DNA of 64,000 nucleotides from Eupeodes corollae. Lineage: Eukaryota; Arthropoda; Insecta; Diptera; Syrphidae. Where the stretch lies: the NCBI RefSeq assembly GCF_945859685.1, contig NC_079147.1, positions 254,624,572 through 254,688,571 of the forward strand, in the 5' to 3' direction. Shown piece after piece: positions 1-10,974 of the stretch. How positions within the stretch are numbered: position 1 is the first letter of the stretch; every line of letters begins with the position of its first letter. The translations under genes and the position numbers were made by a program. The notes beneath the pieces are model-generated. The model ran no database searches. It had not been told where the DNA came from and saw nothing but the letters and a program-made list of their open reading frames with translations.

Positions 1-471
1 AAAGCCCCATTGACATCACGCTAAGTTCTTCCGATTATGTCAATGTCATTACTCATCAGCATATGCTAGTAATTGGACAGACTTTTGAAAGTTAGTGCCT
101 CTAGTGTTGACGTGTGAGCACGATGTTAAAAAAATCACATGACCTTGTCTAAAACCTTTTTTGACATCAAAGGGTTCTGTTAAGTTGTTTCCAACCCATA
201 TGGAGCAGAGTGAATTCTATATGGTCATCCTGCACAAACGGACGAGTTTGGTAGGGAAACTAAAACTAGACATGGCTCTATACAGCTTGTCCCCGTAAAT
301 GCTGTCGTATGTGGCATTTATATCAATGAAATGATGGTGGGTGTCGATTTGGTGTTCTTGGTATTTTTTCCAGGATCTGTCGTAATGTGAATATTTGTTA
401 TTGACGATGGTCTTTAGACTTTCACATTTTACGGCAGAGAAGATTTTGATAATCACGAAAAAGCAGTCCAT
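1..471 (-). pseudogene. Non-LTR retrotransposon reverse transcriptase remnant, cut by the left edge
   Basis: Read on the minus strand this is a broken reverse transcriptase. A core like THHHFIDINATYDSIYGDKLYRAMSS (first part of the palm, normally FIDF.AAYDS) lies at about 330-240. Further down, towards position 1, the frame shifts and recovers pieces resembling the YADD catalytic box followed by DIDIIGRT and RDVNGAF, close to the window edge. Stops and frameshifts rule out function. It lies in what must be an intron of the Fsn gene. The family resembles the LINE pieces at 45712-46310. The clade (RTE-like) is inferred from memory. Confidence 0.65.
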
Positions 472-1339
472 ACATTACGACACGAGATTTAATGAGACTT
501 TTTACACAATATTTAGAATACCAAAAGAAAAATATAAACACATTTTCAGCTTAATACCACTTGTGGCGATCAAAAACCTTTATTTTCATAGGCTATTTGG
601 TGAAAAAGATAACAGATTTTTCACTGCTAAAACAAAATACACCGAGTTTCTTATAAATCTTATTAAAAATTATATTTAACTACAATTTTCTAAGTTAGTA
701 AATTCGGCCTCTGGTCTACACCATCTCTCTAGCATCCATCGTTTTTAAAACATAAAGGTTTCGTCCGTACGGTTAAAAGTCGTATTATTTTTGTGGGAAT
801 GCCATAGAAGAGTTGTAAAAGCAATATAAAATTTCACAATGGCCGTAGACCGATTTTGTAGTTCGATCAGCGGTCTACGTGACCCTCCAAACTTTCATAA
901 AGACGCTGTTGTGTTCACGATACAAAATATTTGTTTCACGTAAAAAAATTCGTGACCTAGAATGGGTAATATCATCAAGGCCAATAATTTTATTTTTTGT
1001 TTTAATCTGCCGTTCAAGCTTGTGATTGATGTAATTGAATATGAAAGCATAATAGTCGGATGCATTCAAGTTATGATTTTCTAGGCATGACATTTTTAGT
1101 TGAAAGCTTAAGGCTAAAGTCTTGCATAGGAGTACAAGTTTCAGAATTATATTTCGTCAATTTGATTGTCAGTTTAAATTTTGTGGGAGATATGAAAACT
1201 GTGCCAGAATATGCACACATTTATTATTGATAAAAAAATACAGAACATTTTTTAATTAATCTTCTAAGGGACGTTAAAACACATAGAAAGATTATAAGTC
1301 TTCTCTTTTTCTGTCACACAAAGGAACAGGTAATAGTTG
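472..1339. other. Intronic sequence with no recognisable feature
   Basis: This AT-rich stretch lies inside the presumed large Fsn intron. Short open frames on both strands show no domain or biased composition. No repeat shared with the rest of the window was seen. Confidence 0.4.
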
Positions 1340-1349
1340 TATTGGTCAC

Positions 1350-1702
1350 TAGGTAAGGTTAAGGTGTCATCGGTCATCGGAAAAGCCAACACACTTGAAC
1401 CAACAGTTAAATAAGTTGATGCCAGTTATAGATCGTTTGAGACAATAACGGTCGGGATTTCTTTGATCATTAGAATCATTGTAGTAGAAGTTTCCTAAGT
1501 TTAGTTTTCGTCTTTGTGGAAGGGCAGGATATGAACATAGAAGGTGAGATACTGTCTCTTCTTTTTTTTCAACTATGCAGCTTCCAAGTTGAGAAACATG
1601 CCTATTCTTAAGTCTGTGTTCTGTAATGTGCAATCTACCAATAAAAATGAATTGATTTTTGCGTTTTTCAGGAATCATTGGCGAAATTAGTTTGGTTGAC
1701 AA
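1350..1702 (-). pseudogene. LINE 3' end remnant (C-terminal region after RNase H)
   Basis: The minus-strand frame carries EETVSHLLCSYPALPQRRKLNLGN, the conserved ending of RNase H-bearing LINEs in which a reverse zinc-finger-like stretch precedes the stop. The same ending, ETISHLLCTCPALSLRRKLHLGE in one reading frame, occurs in the element at 16340-18235. Only the last hundred or so codons survive; there is no RT upstream. It is a dead fragment in the Fsn intron. Confidence 0.6.
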
Positions 1703-1849
1703 GTGGTGACAATAGTCTATCTGTGGTTCGCTTTTTGTATGGTATCATACTTTACTTTACAAGTTAACAAGTAACTAGGAGTGTACCGATCTTACATTTG
1801 TTGCCCAACAAAGCTTTCTATTTTTTTGCAATGTTTTTATGATTCCGGC

Positions 1850-2607
1850 ACCTTTTCTTTCGTCTTCACAAGAGATGATGAACAGTTCCGGGCTGTGGGT
1901 TACTTGGTTTTGGTAATTTCTCGTAAAACTATTTTACTTATGATTTCTAAAATAGCAATGTCCTGCGTTTGCTGTTTCGCACGTAGCAACCGTCCTGCTG
2001 GAACCACATGTCATGTAGATTCATTTGGTTCAATTTGGGCTATAAGAAATTAGTTATGATCGTTATGCAGCACTCGCTGTTGACAGTGACCGTTTCACTA
2101 ACGTCGTTTTCAAAAAAGTACGTAGTTAGTTGGTATCGTTATTGTCTTATATACGGCAATTTTGCTTGTTAACAGAACATTCATGCAAAAATGCGCCTCG
2201 TCAGTAAAGACGACTTTTCGACCAATATTAAGGTCCACTTCCAAACGATTCAAAGCCCAGTCAGTGAACAAAGTAAACAAATGGCGTTGTTTGTGGTCTA
2301 CAACTTTAAGTTCCTGGGTCCCAACGGGAAAGTCTTGAAGTCTGCGAAAAATTAAGTTCATGTGCACTGCGAGGAAGATACTGCCTCGGGTTTGCCTGTA
2401 CACTTTTTTGGCCGGGCCGATCTTGCGTTCCTTCAACGTACTGGTGTTGGCTGTTTGTTTACTGAACCGGTCGTCTCAAATTTGGCCACCAAACGTTAAA
2501 GAGTCTATAGTGAAAGGTGACCACGTCTACCGTCAAATTTGCGCAATGCGCGCAACGTTTGGCATGAACAACTGAATAATAAACAAAAGATTTTTCAGAT
2601 GTCACCA
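1850..2607 (-). mobile_element. Mariner-like DNA transposon remnant (copy A)
   Basis: On the minus strand the element starts near 2607 with the same 20-odd bases (AGGTGACATCTG and onward) that open the copy at 27206. It then encodes a damaged transposase: an N-terminal stretch with FETTGSVN-like bases, then FLAVHMN.IFRRLQ, KVVDHKQRHLF, VVFTDEAHFCMN (first catalytic Asp), and further down a degraded MNLHDMWFQQDG (second Asp region) near 2000-1950. Frameshifts and stops separate the pieces. It belongs to the same family as 27206-28150. Confidence 0.65.
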
Positions 2608-4187
2608 AAACAAAATGACCACCACGGGGCGCTAAAATCTAACCGCGACACTTAAAAAACCATATAGAATTTAATACACTTTTGAATTGAAGAATTTCTC
2701 TAGAACAACCTAAAAAACTGCAGACATTTTTATTGAAAACAAATAATGTTAAATGTGTTAAAGCTGCATATCAAAAGGTATATGTTCAAAACATATCGAA
2801 AACTGCATTTATGTAACCTGTTAGAATTTTTTTAAATAAGATATACGAAAAAAAGGTTACATGAGAAATAACTTAAGCTTTTTGAGGTCTGGTAAAATTG
2901 TAAGCACCATTAAAAGATCGACAATCAAAAATAAAATACTTATTGCAGCACAGTAATCCTTTAAACTATGTAGAAATCACAATAGACTCGTTATTTGATC
3001 ACCATATCGATTTACAAAATAATTATTTTTTAAAAGAACCTATTAATTTACAAAATTGGATTTAAAAAAAAAACATAAAACACATTATTTATAATTTAAA
3101 GATCTACAAAGTACGTATACGCCCCAGTGTACTCTTCTAATGTCTCTTCTAAACTATGGTATTTTTATGGGAACATTTGCGATTTAAGTTACCAAATAAT
3201 TATAAATCGGCTGCCATTTTTGGAAAGGATACTTTTTTTCATTGTCTCTGAAGACACAAACTTTCCAAATCAATTTCTCTTCGCCCATGAACTTTTAATG
3301 GCTTACTATTAAGGTAACCGATTTAAACTAAATGTACGAATTTTGTATCATCTAGGAATGCTCATCAGTATACCCTCGAGCCCAACATCGGTCGTACTGT
3401 CAAGTACAGAGATTCGTTCTTTAGCCGTACTGCGCAAACGTAAAATCCCTTACACACATGCTCTGTTTTTCCCAGCCATTGCAATATTCACAAATTCAAA
3501 ACCAATGTGCATCGACACCTCCTTTTAACTTCTCTCCTAGTGCTCACAATGTGTCTTTACATAATAAGGGTAGTTATATCCTCTTGAGTGTGAGCTTATT
3601 ATAAAAAAAAAACTTAACCGTTCGAATTTTGATTTAATATATTTATATGAATATCGTGCCTTGTATGTTGGTTAAAGTAATTAAGGGCAACAACGGACAT
3701 ATGCAATTTCGAGTACAACTAGACGGTGTAAGTTAACAATTTTGTTCCCGATTTTCTCTGACGGAAAAAAAAAACTACGGAAATATTTGCTCTCCGATTC
3801 GGTTATCATCTACCGATCAGAAATTTCTTCGATAGCTTACCTCAATAGGGATGAATATCTTGACTTTTTGCATATCATAACTGTAGCATTTTCAGAATTG
3901 TCCTTTCTCGTATATCGATCAATAAAATAGGTTAGAGTGCTTCTGACATTAGGATCACATTAAATACTTAACTGAAAATTAACAGAAGTTGCGTATCAAC
4001 TAGTTTTTTTTTCACTTGTTAACGGATGAGTACAAGTGATAATACTGGAACAAAACGCCAAAATATTTATTTATTCATCAAGCAGAGACACAGCTCTTAA
4101 AGAATACTTAAAACTATTTAACAATATACATACAAATATAACAAAATAAGTACATAAATACTAAATACTTACCACCGAGATTGAGAC
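2608..4187. other. AT-rich intronic spacer, with one dispersed repeat
   Basis: No coding sequence or known element was recognised here. The only structure found is the dispersed repeat listed separately at 3488-3608. Confidence 0.4.
3488..3608 (+). repeat. Dispersed repeat, copy 1 (partner at 45574-45708)
   Basis: About 120 bases from AATTCAAAACCAATGTGC to the CTCTTGAGTGTG..CTTATT end recur near-identically at 45574-45708, including AATAAGGGTAG and ATATCCTCTTGAGTGTG. There is no open reading frame. The family is not recognised; it may be the end of a non-autonomous DNA element. Confidence 0.6.
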
Positions 4188-4190
4188 TTA

Positions 4191-4470
4191 AGCCTAGTAC
4201 ATACTTGTGAACCATCTCGTGAACCCATACAAATTTCAGTTTTTGGTTCACCAGTGAACTTGCTCGTGAAGCTGAGTGGAGAACAAAGTGGAGAGTTTTC
4301 GTTCACGGGCAATTCACGTGCAAAATGTACGGGAACTGTTGGTGAAGCTTTGACATTTGGTTTGTTCATGTTCACAACGTGTACTCACAAGTGTGTACCA
4401 GTGAGCAATGTCAAAAGTTCACTTTCTCCACTGGCGAACGTTCACTTCACGAGGAAGTATGTACTAGGCT
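4191..4470. mobile_element. 280-bp MITE with 16-bp terminal inverted repeats and TTA duplication
   Basis: The left end (4191-4206, AGCCTAGTACATACTT) is repeated exactly inverted at 4455-4470. The triplet TTA flanks both sides (4188-4190 and 4471-4473). A 3-bp TWA duplication is the hallmark of PIF/Harbinger elements. The interior has about ten GTGAAC/GTTCAC-type motifs in both orientations and no coding potential. It sits just beyond the stop codon end of the LINE at 4477. Confidence 0.75.
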
Positions 4471-4476
4471 TTAGTA

Positions 4477-6560
4477 TCAACTTTTTTTAAAACAATCTCT
4501 ACTCATATATAAATTGAAATCAATGACATTACATAAAGAGTTAGCTTGTCTTAAACAGCGAGTTAAGGGTTCATTGGTTCCATAGTTAACCCTATGAAAA
4601 GGAACATAAAATAAACGATTATTACGTAAGGTACGATTTGGAACGTGAAAACCCACTAACGAAAGTAAATCAGAGTAATTGATTTTATAATTAATTAAAT
4701 CGGTTACAAACATGACATCAAAATATTTACGGCGTGTTTCCAAGGATTGAATGCCTAATAACAGACACCTCGTTTTATATGATGGCATGTCGACATTCCA
4801 TCGTAAAAACCGGATTGCTGTTCTAGTGAAGCGTTTCTGTATTCTTTCAATTCTATTAGCATGATCAGCATACAAAGGATTCCATATAGGAGAGCAGTAT
4901 TCTAATATTGATCGTACATAACAAAACATAACAAAAATATAGAGATCTTAAAGTAAAAGGATCTGAGAAGTTTTTAGCATTCCTTGAAATAAAACCGAGC
5001 ATTGAACTGGCCTTAGAAATTATGTAGTCGATATGGTTGCGAAACGTGAGTTTTAAATCAAAGATCGCACCCAAATCTTTTTTTTCTGAAACCTTGGACA
5101 GAGCAAATCTATTTATTGGAGACATACCACGGTAAAACATCATAGACGTTCAAATGTAGATCGTTATTGGTACACCAAGCAACTAAATTATTTAGATCGT
5201 TTTGAAGTTTTATACAATCCGCTATAGATTTAACACGTAAGAATAGCTTAAGGTCGTCTGCGTACATTAAACAAAGACTATTACTAAAAACATTTGGAAT
5301 ATCATTTATAAATAAGAGAAAGAGAAGGGGTCCTAAATGACTCCCTTGGGGACCACCGGAAGTTACAACAATCGGGTTCGATGTGACGTTGTTAATACGA
5401 ACGTATTGAACTCTACCAGTAAGATATGAATCGAACCAATTTAATTTGGGTTCGATGTGACGTTGTTAATACGAACGTATTGAACTCTACCAGTAAGATA
5501 TGAATCGAACCAATTTAATAAGTTAGAGCGAAAGCCTAACTTATGAAGTTTAGTTGGGATAACAGATAACTTACAGATAGGACGATAATTAATGACTTCA
5601 TTTTTGATCCAGATTTAAATATAGGGTATACGTAAGAACTTTTCCATTGTTTTAAGAAGAAACTTTCATGGAGAGAGCGATTATTTCGAGAGGGGTTGTC
5701 AAAGATAAAGCACATTTTTTATAATTATTGGTGCAATAGTTCATTGAGTATATCATTTTTCTCTACATTTAATTGACTAACATTGAAAGAATCAGAAGAA
5801 CACATGAACAGAGGTCTTGTTTGCTGGAATGTTGGTTTAAAGACAGAACGAAAAAAGTCAGCAAAGAAATTACAGATACTAGACAGGTCACTAGAAGTTT
5901 TCATATATCGGACTGAATTTGGAATTCCAGTGGAACTTTTTTTGTTGTTAATAAATTTCCAAAACGATTTGCTATTTTTTTTTAATTTACTTTCCATACT
6001 TAATAAATAATTTTTATAGAGGAATTTATTAAGAAAATTAAATTTACGGTTAATTCGAAGGTAATTCATATATAAAGCATTATTATCCCTGGAATCACGG
6101 TAGAGTTTAAAAGCTTTGTTTTTCCGATTATTTAAATTAATTAGCTTTTTATTAAACCAGAAAGGTTTGGATTGAGATTTCTTATTAAATTCGTTAATAT
6201 TGTCAAAGTTTCCTCAATATCAATATTATCAAAAATAGAAAACCAATTCACCATATATATGAAACTAGAAACATTATCAAAAGTACATTTATCATAGTTT
6301 AGTATATGGCTATAGATGGACTAACATTTTCGAGGGGCAGAAGTTGGTGGAATTAAATTGTATTTTGATGGATCAGTTAATGCAGGAGATTTTGAATTTA
6401 AGAGAGGCTTAACATTTTGGGGGTTATGTAAGAATTCGCGTAAAAAACATATTTCTCTTTTCAGTTCACTAACACACTGTGAAAGCTCCGTAGATCGGTT
6501 AAAAAAGTTGGAGAGGTTTATAAGAGAACAACTGTCACATTGCCTATTAAATTAGATTTC
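4477..6560 (-). pseudogene. Jockey-superfamily LINE remnant with recognisable RT and C-terminal region
   Basis: Minus-strand reading gives, in order from 6200 down: a pre-RT linker (LYMNYLRINRKFNFLNKFLY, MESKLKKNSKSFWKFINN), then after a deletion the RT fingers and palm (SYLTGRVQYVRINN, GGPQGSHLGPLLFLLFINDI, LMYADDLKLF near 5270), the thumb, and the C-terminal tail (EYCSPIWNPLYADHANRIERIQKRF, TRCLLLGIQSLE.RR). The YADD box is intact, but most of the RT N-terminal half is missing and the frame is broken several times, once by the 74-bp duplication at 5374. A relative lies at 18500-19610. It occupies the Fsn intron. Confidence 0.75.
5374..5521. repeat. 74-bp perfect tandem duplication inside the LINE RT region
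   Basis: The unit starting GGGTTCGATGTGACG at 5374 begins again at 5448, so two copies of 74 bp lie head to tail. The length is not a multiple of three, so it shifts the RT frame. Its near-perfect identity shows the duplication is younger than the LINE's general decay. Confidence 0.85.
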
Positions 6561-6948
6561 GATAAAATATTTGATTCTTCTGAAGAAATTCCTACACAGT
6601 CTTTATGAAAATATTGGCTACAAAACAATCGACACACAATCAATTCAGATCGCTTTAGTTTATCGTTTTCTACTCAAATTAATGATTTATTATTATAATC
6701 ATAATAAATTATGGCTTACTTCGTATATGAACAAGGCAAACTTAAGCATGTGAGTAATATTTAAATACAAAGATATTTAGAATTGGGTTTGATATCATTC
6801 ACGAACAAGCATTTATGTTATAAACTGTATCTACGCTTCAAAATCTATACCGTAATGCGAATATATACCTTCCTGCAACGGCTGTTAATTGAATTAGTTA
6901 ATTTTAAGAAGATAACAAATATTTAATTTTGTTTTAAACTTTTTATAG

Positions 6949-7191
6949 GTGGGTGAACGAATACGAGTCATCCTGGACTGTGATGACAACACTCTTTCGT
7001 TTGAAAAGAATTACGAATTTTTAGGAGTAGCGTTTAGAGGTAAGTTGAAACTATTTTACACTTTTTAAAACACATCTAACACAATTCCTCTTTAAGGTTT
7101 GCCGGACAAAGCACTTTATCCTACTGTTTCAGCGGTATACGGTAATACGGAAGTTTCCATGGTGTATCTGGGTCCACCATTAGACGGTTAA
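6949..7191 (+). CDS. Fsn: F-box/SPRY domain protein (Fsn/FBXO45 family), last two coding exons
   Basis: Two exons, 6949-7039 and 7097-7191, are joined in phase: acceptor TTTTATAG at 6941-6948, donor GGTAAGT at 7039, acceptor TTTAAG at 7091-7096. They encode the final 61 residues, [19 protein letters not shown] then [19 protein letters not shown] and ending in PPLDG. This is the C-terminal half of the SPRY domain of Drosophila Fsn and vertebrate FBXO45, the substrate receptor that pairs with the Highwire/PAM RING ligase and SKP1 to control synapse growth. The match to the fly protein, as remembered, is nearly residue for residue. The F-box and first part of SPRY are absent from 1-6948, so the intron before 6949 is at least 6.9 kb and holds several transposons. 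The gene faces the COPS9 gene tail to tail. Confidence 0.93.
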
Positions 7192-8076
7192 ATTAAAATA
7201 ATAAAACAAGCTATATGTAATTGCAATAGGTCTATAGGCATGTTGTATCATGCAACAGTTTTTTGCTACTCTCGCGTATTTGCCCCGATCACATTACGAC
7301 ATAATTATTATTTTTTTTTAAATTAAGAACAAATTAAAAAAAAAATCTGCAAGGCAAATTCAAATAAAAAAAGAAAAAACATAACAACATAACACAACGG
7401 TTAACATACAAACATAATATATTTTATATACACAGTTGCAGAACAGAATAAGTAAAAAAAGGAAAAAGTAGAATAATTATTATTTAGTTTATTAGTTTTT
7501 ATTTTTATTGAAAACAATGACAAACTAGCGCATTACGAACCGTGTACAATTTTAAGTTTTAAAGTATTAAAATAATTCAACGGAAGCTTTCAATAAATAT
7601 AAAAGAAACTATTTAGGAACCTATATAATTTTGTTTTTCGTAGGATAATTATTTTTGTTTACAAAAACAAAAAACTATGCCCTCTTCTCTCTTATACATT
7701 TATATCAATTGTTATTTCTTTATTTTAATTTTTCCAGCACTGTTATTTTTTTTATTTGTTTAAATAATAATTGTACACCTGATTAATTTATAATTTATAA
7801 ATAATGGTAGAACAGTTGTCGTTATTTTGTTTATGTTGTCTGTAATTCTGTATATTGGTGCTAGTCAATACATAAAATCACCCCCTCCAAATGATAAAAA
7901 TAAAAGAAAAAACCAAAATATTATAAAATGAGAAAAAATCATGATTTTGTACAAAAAGTGTATTTTATTCAAATTAATTTTTAAACTACATACATCAAAT
8001 AAAAATCACCACAAGATTTGCCTTTGTTTTTTCTTCTTGTTTTTCTTAAAAACCTTGCCTTTTTTAGGTCTTTTTT
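7192..8076. other. AT-rich intergenic region between convergent Fsn and CSN9
   Basis: This space holds the 3' untranslated regions of two genes that converge. It is very AT-rich with many A and T runs. No ORF, transposon end or repeat was recognised. Confidence 0.5.
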
Positions 8077-8326
8077 TTAGGGATTTAGAGTTAATTCATC
8101 GTCATCGTCGAATAGATCTTCAAAGTCATTGTAGAAATCAGCATGAACATGCTTCTCATTGGTAGCCAGATCCATGAGGATTCCCGAAGAACTCCCTGAC
8201 TAGAATATAGGAAATATTTTATAAATGTTCATAAAGGTTTTAGTATACAACAAAAATTACTTCTTCGAGATCCATGAAACCAGCTCCCTCTGGAAACATT
8301 TCATCTGCTGCCAGGGTGGGTTTCAT
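8077..8326 (-). CDS. CSN9: COP9 signalosome complex subunit 9 (COPS9/CSNAP/Myeov2 homologue)
   Basis: A 62-residue protein in two exons on the minus strand: 8326-8261 (22 codons from ATG, donor GTAATT) and 8199-8077 (TAA stop), with a 61-bp intron. The protein begins [20 protein letters not shown], continues [16 protein letters not shown] and ends in the acidic tail [19 protein letters not shown]. This matches the small acidic CSN9 subunit of animals almost throughout: the MFPEGAG and [24 protein letters not shown] blocks are the family signature. CSN9 binds the COP9 signalosome, which removes NEDD8 from cullins, so it sits beside another ubiquitin-ligase gene, Fsn. The ORF is short and split, so automated annotation could miss it. 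Confidence 0.9.
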
Positions 8327-9109
8327 ATCTTTAATTGTTGAATCCGTTTTGGATGATTTTAATGGATAATTTGGAGATTGAAAAATTTGTTTATTTCTAC
8401 AACTTTAAGAAATCTTCCACCCTGCACCAAGTAGTTTGCGAATTTTCTATTGTTGACAATTTGACAGAACCAAACGTCAAAACTTTTGGCGTTGATGGTA
8501 TTGTTCGTTAGGACAGGGATGTCAAATTTATGTATTTCTTATTTACGCACTTTTTCACGGGGCGTTGTTTGTCATTTTTAAAGGGTAGTACGCAGCTCGA
8601 GTTAAAATTCAGTTCACATTTTTTCTTGAAACTTTAGCTTAAATCTGAGCTAAATTTTGATAGGAAAACTTTGTGTAGAAAATGTAAATGAACTCACAGT
8701 TTTTTTCCAAACTTTAGCTATAACTTGAGTTAAATTTTGACAGAAAAACGCTGTGTAGAAAATGTAAATGAACTTGTGGTGAACTATCCGCCAAGTTACA
8801 AATTGAGTGATGTTGCTTCACAAACATCGGTTAGCGGTTAAGAATATAAAGCGGTGTTCAAATTAAACCACTCGATGTTCAAATGTCAAAACAGAAAAAA
8901 AAACAATGTATGTAAACTTAAACTCCTAGAAAATTCGAAAGAACTTAAACTTAAAATATCAAGAAGCAATTTTCAACTTTATAAATTTGAAAAATATAGG
9001 GGTATCCATTTTGCAGTTTCAAAAATATGGGGGTAGAGTTCGACATCTGTCAAATTAAGTTGTTGAAAGTCTGACATTTAAGAAAATTGATTGTTTAAAT
9101 ATCACACGA
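8327..9109. other. Upstream flank of CSN9, no gene seen
   Basis: Presumed promoter and 5' untranslated region of CSN9 followed by spacer. No core promoter motif could be assigned with confidence. It contains the 81-bp imperfect tandem repeat at 8618-8778. Confidence 0.4.
8618..8778. repeat. Imperfect tandem repeat, two units of about 81 bp
   Basis: Both units run from a T-rich start through AAACTTTAGCT.TAA...GAG.TAAATTTTGA.AG.AAAAC to TGTGTAGAAAATGTAAATGAACT. They differ at about a dozen positions, so the duplication is old. No coding role was seen. Confidence 0.75.
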
Positions 9110-10190
9110 AACATACAAATTCTTAAAACCTATTACAAAAATTGATATTCTGCCACAGCCACATACCGTCTTTTAAGAAGAGATTGTTTACATAATCGTC
9201 CAACTACACAAGCAATTGGCAAAATTGTGAAGAAATTTAAAGAGACTGGATTGGTTACAGATGTTGTAAGGTTTGTGCGTTTCCGTCTAAGTGAAAGCGT
9301 TGCTGAAGACACGAATGTGTTGATTCCTCGTCGTTCTCAGAAATTAGGACTGTCTTACGGCAATTATGGCGTATTTCGCTCTTGTATCTAAACCAATGTC
9401 CAAGTCCTGCTTACAAAACAGCTGGAGGCAGCTGATCATTCACAACGTCAAAGATACGTCGAATGGGTGCTTGATTGACAGGCGGTGAACGGCAATTTTT
9501 CAAACAAAATTTTCTTCAGCAGTTTAGCACATTTCTCACTCGGTTGGTACGTTAATAAACAAAACCGTCATATTTATGGTTCTGAGAATCCTCAAAAAAT
9601 TTAAGAAATGCCATAAAAAACGTAAATCAAGTGGAGCAACAGTCCGTTGAGAGCTAGAGCCTAGTGACTTACAACTCTGGAACGGAGGGGACCTACAGTT
9701 TTAAGTCGAATCCGAAAGACTAATTTGGGAAAGCACTTTTCATAAAAAGAATTACTGGAACGACTGTCACCGTCAATACGGGCAGTTATGGGTCCTATGA
9801 TAGCCGACTGTTTGTGCCTTCTATCGAAAAATACTACTTGGAGAATATGTGGTTTCAATTAGATGGTGCAACATGCCACACAACTCGAGGGAATGTGGCT
9901 TTATTGCAAGAGACATTTCCTGGACGGGCACTTTCTCTTAGTCCGTCGTGGTGATATCAACTGGCCACCAAGATCGTGCGATTTGACACCGCTGGATTTT
10001 TTTTGTGGTGCTACGTGAAAGACCTTGGTTATGGAGATAAGCCTTTAACTCACATAAGCAACTCCGAAAGTAATCAACGAAATAAACCCCTTGACTAAAT
10101 TTTTCTCTCTCTTGCACTATCGGAAAATTATTCAACGATTTGGTTGAATGTCCGCGCAGTTCCTATAATTTTTTGTGACATAATCTAAGG
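9110..10190 (+). mobile_element. Rosa-like mariner transposon remnant, interrupted by a SINE
   Basis: The plus strand gives a damaged transposase: RPTTQAIGKIVKKFKETG, SVAEDTNVLIPRRSQKLGLS, RQRYVEWVLD, then F..AHFSLGW.VNKQNRHIYGSENPQ before 9630 and FQLDGATCHTTRGNVALLQETFPG, INWPPRSCDLTPLDFF, YVKDLGYGDKP after 9770. About 41-43 codons separate the second Asp (LDG) from the third (PLD), with a frameshift between, which suits the DD41D rosa group of mariners. The first catalytic Asp is lost: the codons now read Ser-Ser-Leu. A SINE fragment at 9627-9770 replaces about 25 codons of the catalytic core. Confidence 0.75.
9627..9772 (-). mobile_element. SINE fragment (3' part) inside the mariner remnant
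   Basis: The reverse complement of this stretch matches the 3' half of the SINE at 46657: TCCGAATCCG-type, GTAGGTCCC, CACTAGGC, CAACGGACTGTTGC. The tRNA-like head and the middle TGTGCGAGTACTG segment are missing. It marks a younger insertion into an older transposon. Confidence 0.75.
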
Positions 10191-10974
10191 AATTGGTTTG
10201 AGGTGATCGTCTAGTTTGTGTCAAAACACAAACCTTAAAGTTGCTCAAATAGGCGACAGAATGTTTTCTGCATGTGCGCGTACTCTCATATAAGTCTATA
10301 GAGCTCAGTTAAGAAACAGTTTCGAAACTAAAAGTTGCATGTGTGCGCCTAGCCTTAGAAACCAACATTCTTCAAAGTCAAAGTGGTCGAAAATTACCTC
10401 AAAAGAATCGATGCTTGCAACAATTCACTCAGTGTTCATTTAAATGATGTAGTGTTTCACCCATAATGTCAACGTTTAAACTTTATAATAAAAAAAAATA
10501 TCTTGATAAAAACATGTGTTTTATTTACGTTTACTTTTAAAACCACAAAATGAATAACCCAATACTTTCGTTCTTTGATTAGAATTTATTCTACTCTCAC
10601 AGTGAAAAAAACCGGTCCCTTCTTTTGTACTGCTTACTCCCTGTTCTTTGGATTTACTTATTGGCCAGCTTAAATTTAACAGATCAATAATGTACACAAT
10701 TAAACAAAAATTCGAAAAACACAACTTATACAAAACCTATTTAAAATTTCAAATTCATTTCGGATTTAGAACTGTGTTTGCCACTTAAACAAATTATACT
10801 CACTCAACAATGCCCACTTAACTGTCATTTAAATGTCAAACTCAACCGGCCATCAGAAAAATATTCCACCGTGGAAACAGAGAACAAAAAGAAAATCTCT
10901 ATTTTTGTTATTAATTTTCTTCGAGTTTTTTGAGGAGCTAAAAATCCTTTCTTCTCTAGAAAAACTGACATAAA
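10191..10974. promoter_or_regulatory. Upstream region of the CZIB-like gene
   Basis: No coding exon or recognisable transposon was found. A short perfect hairpin, GTTTGTGT CAAA ACACAAAC, lies at 10216-10235. The bases before the ATG at 10975 presumably hold promoter and 5' untranslated region, but no TATA box or initiator could be chosen safely. Confidence 0.3.
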
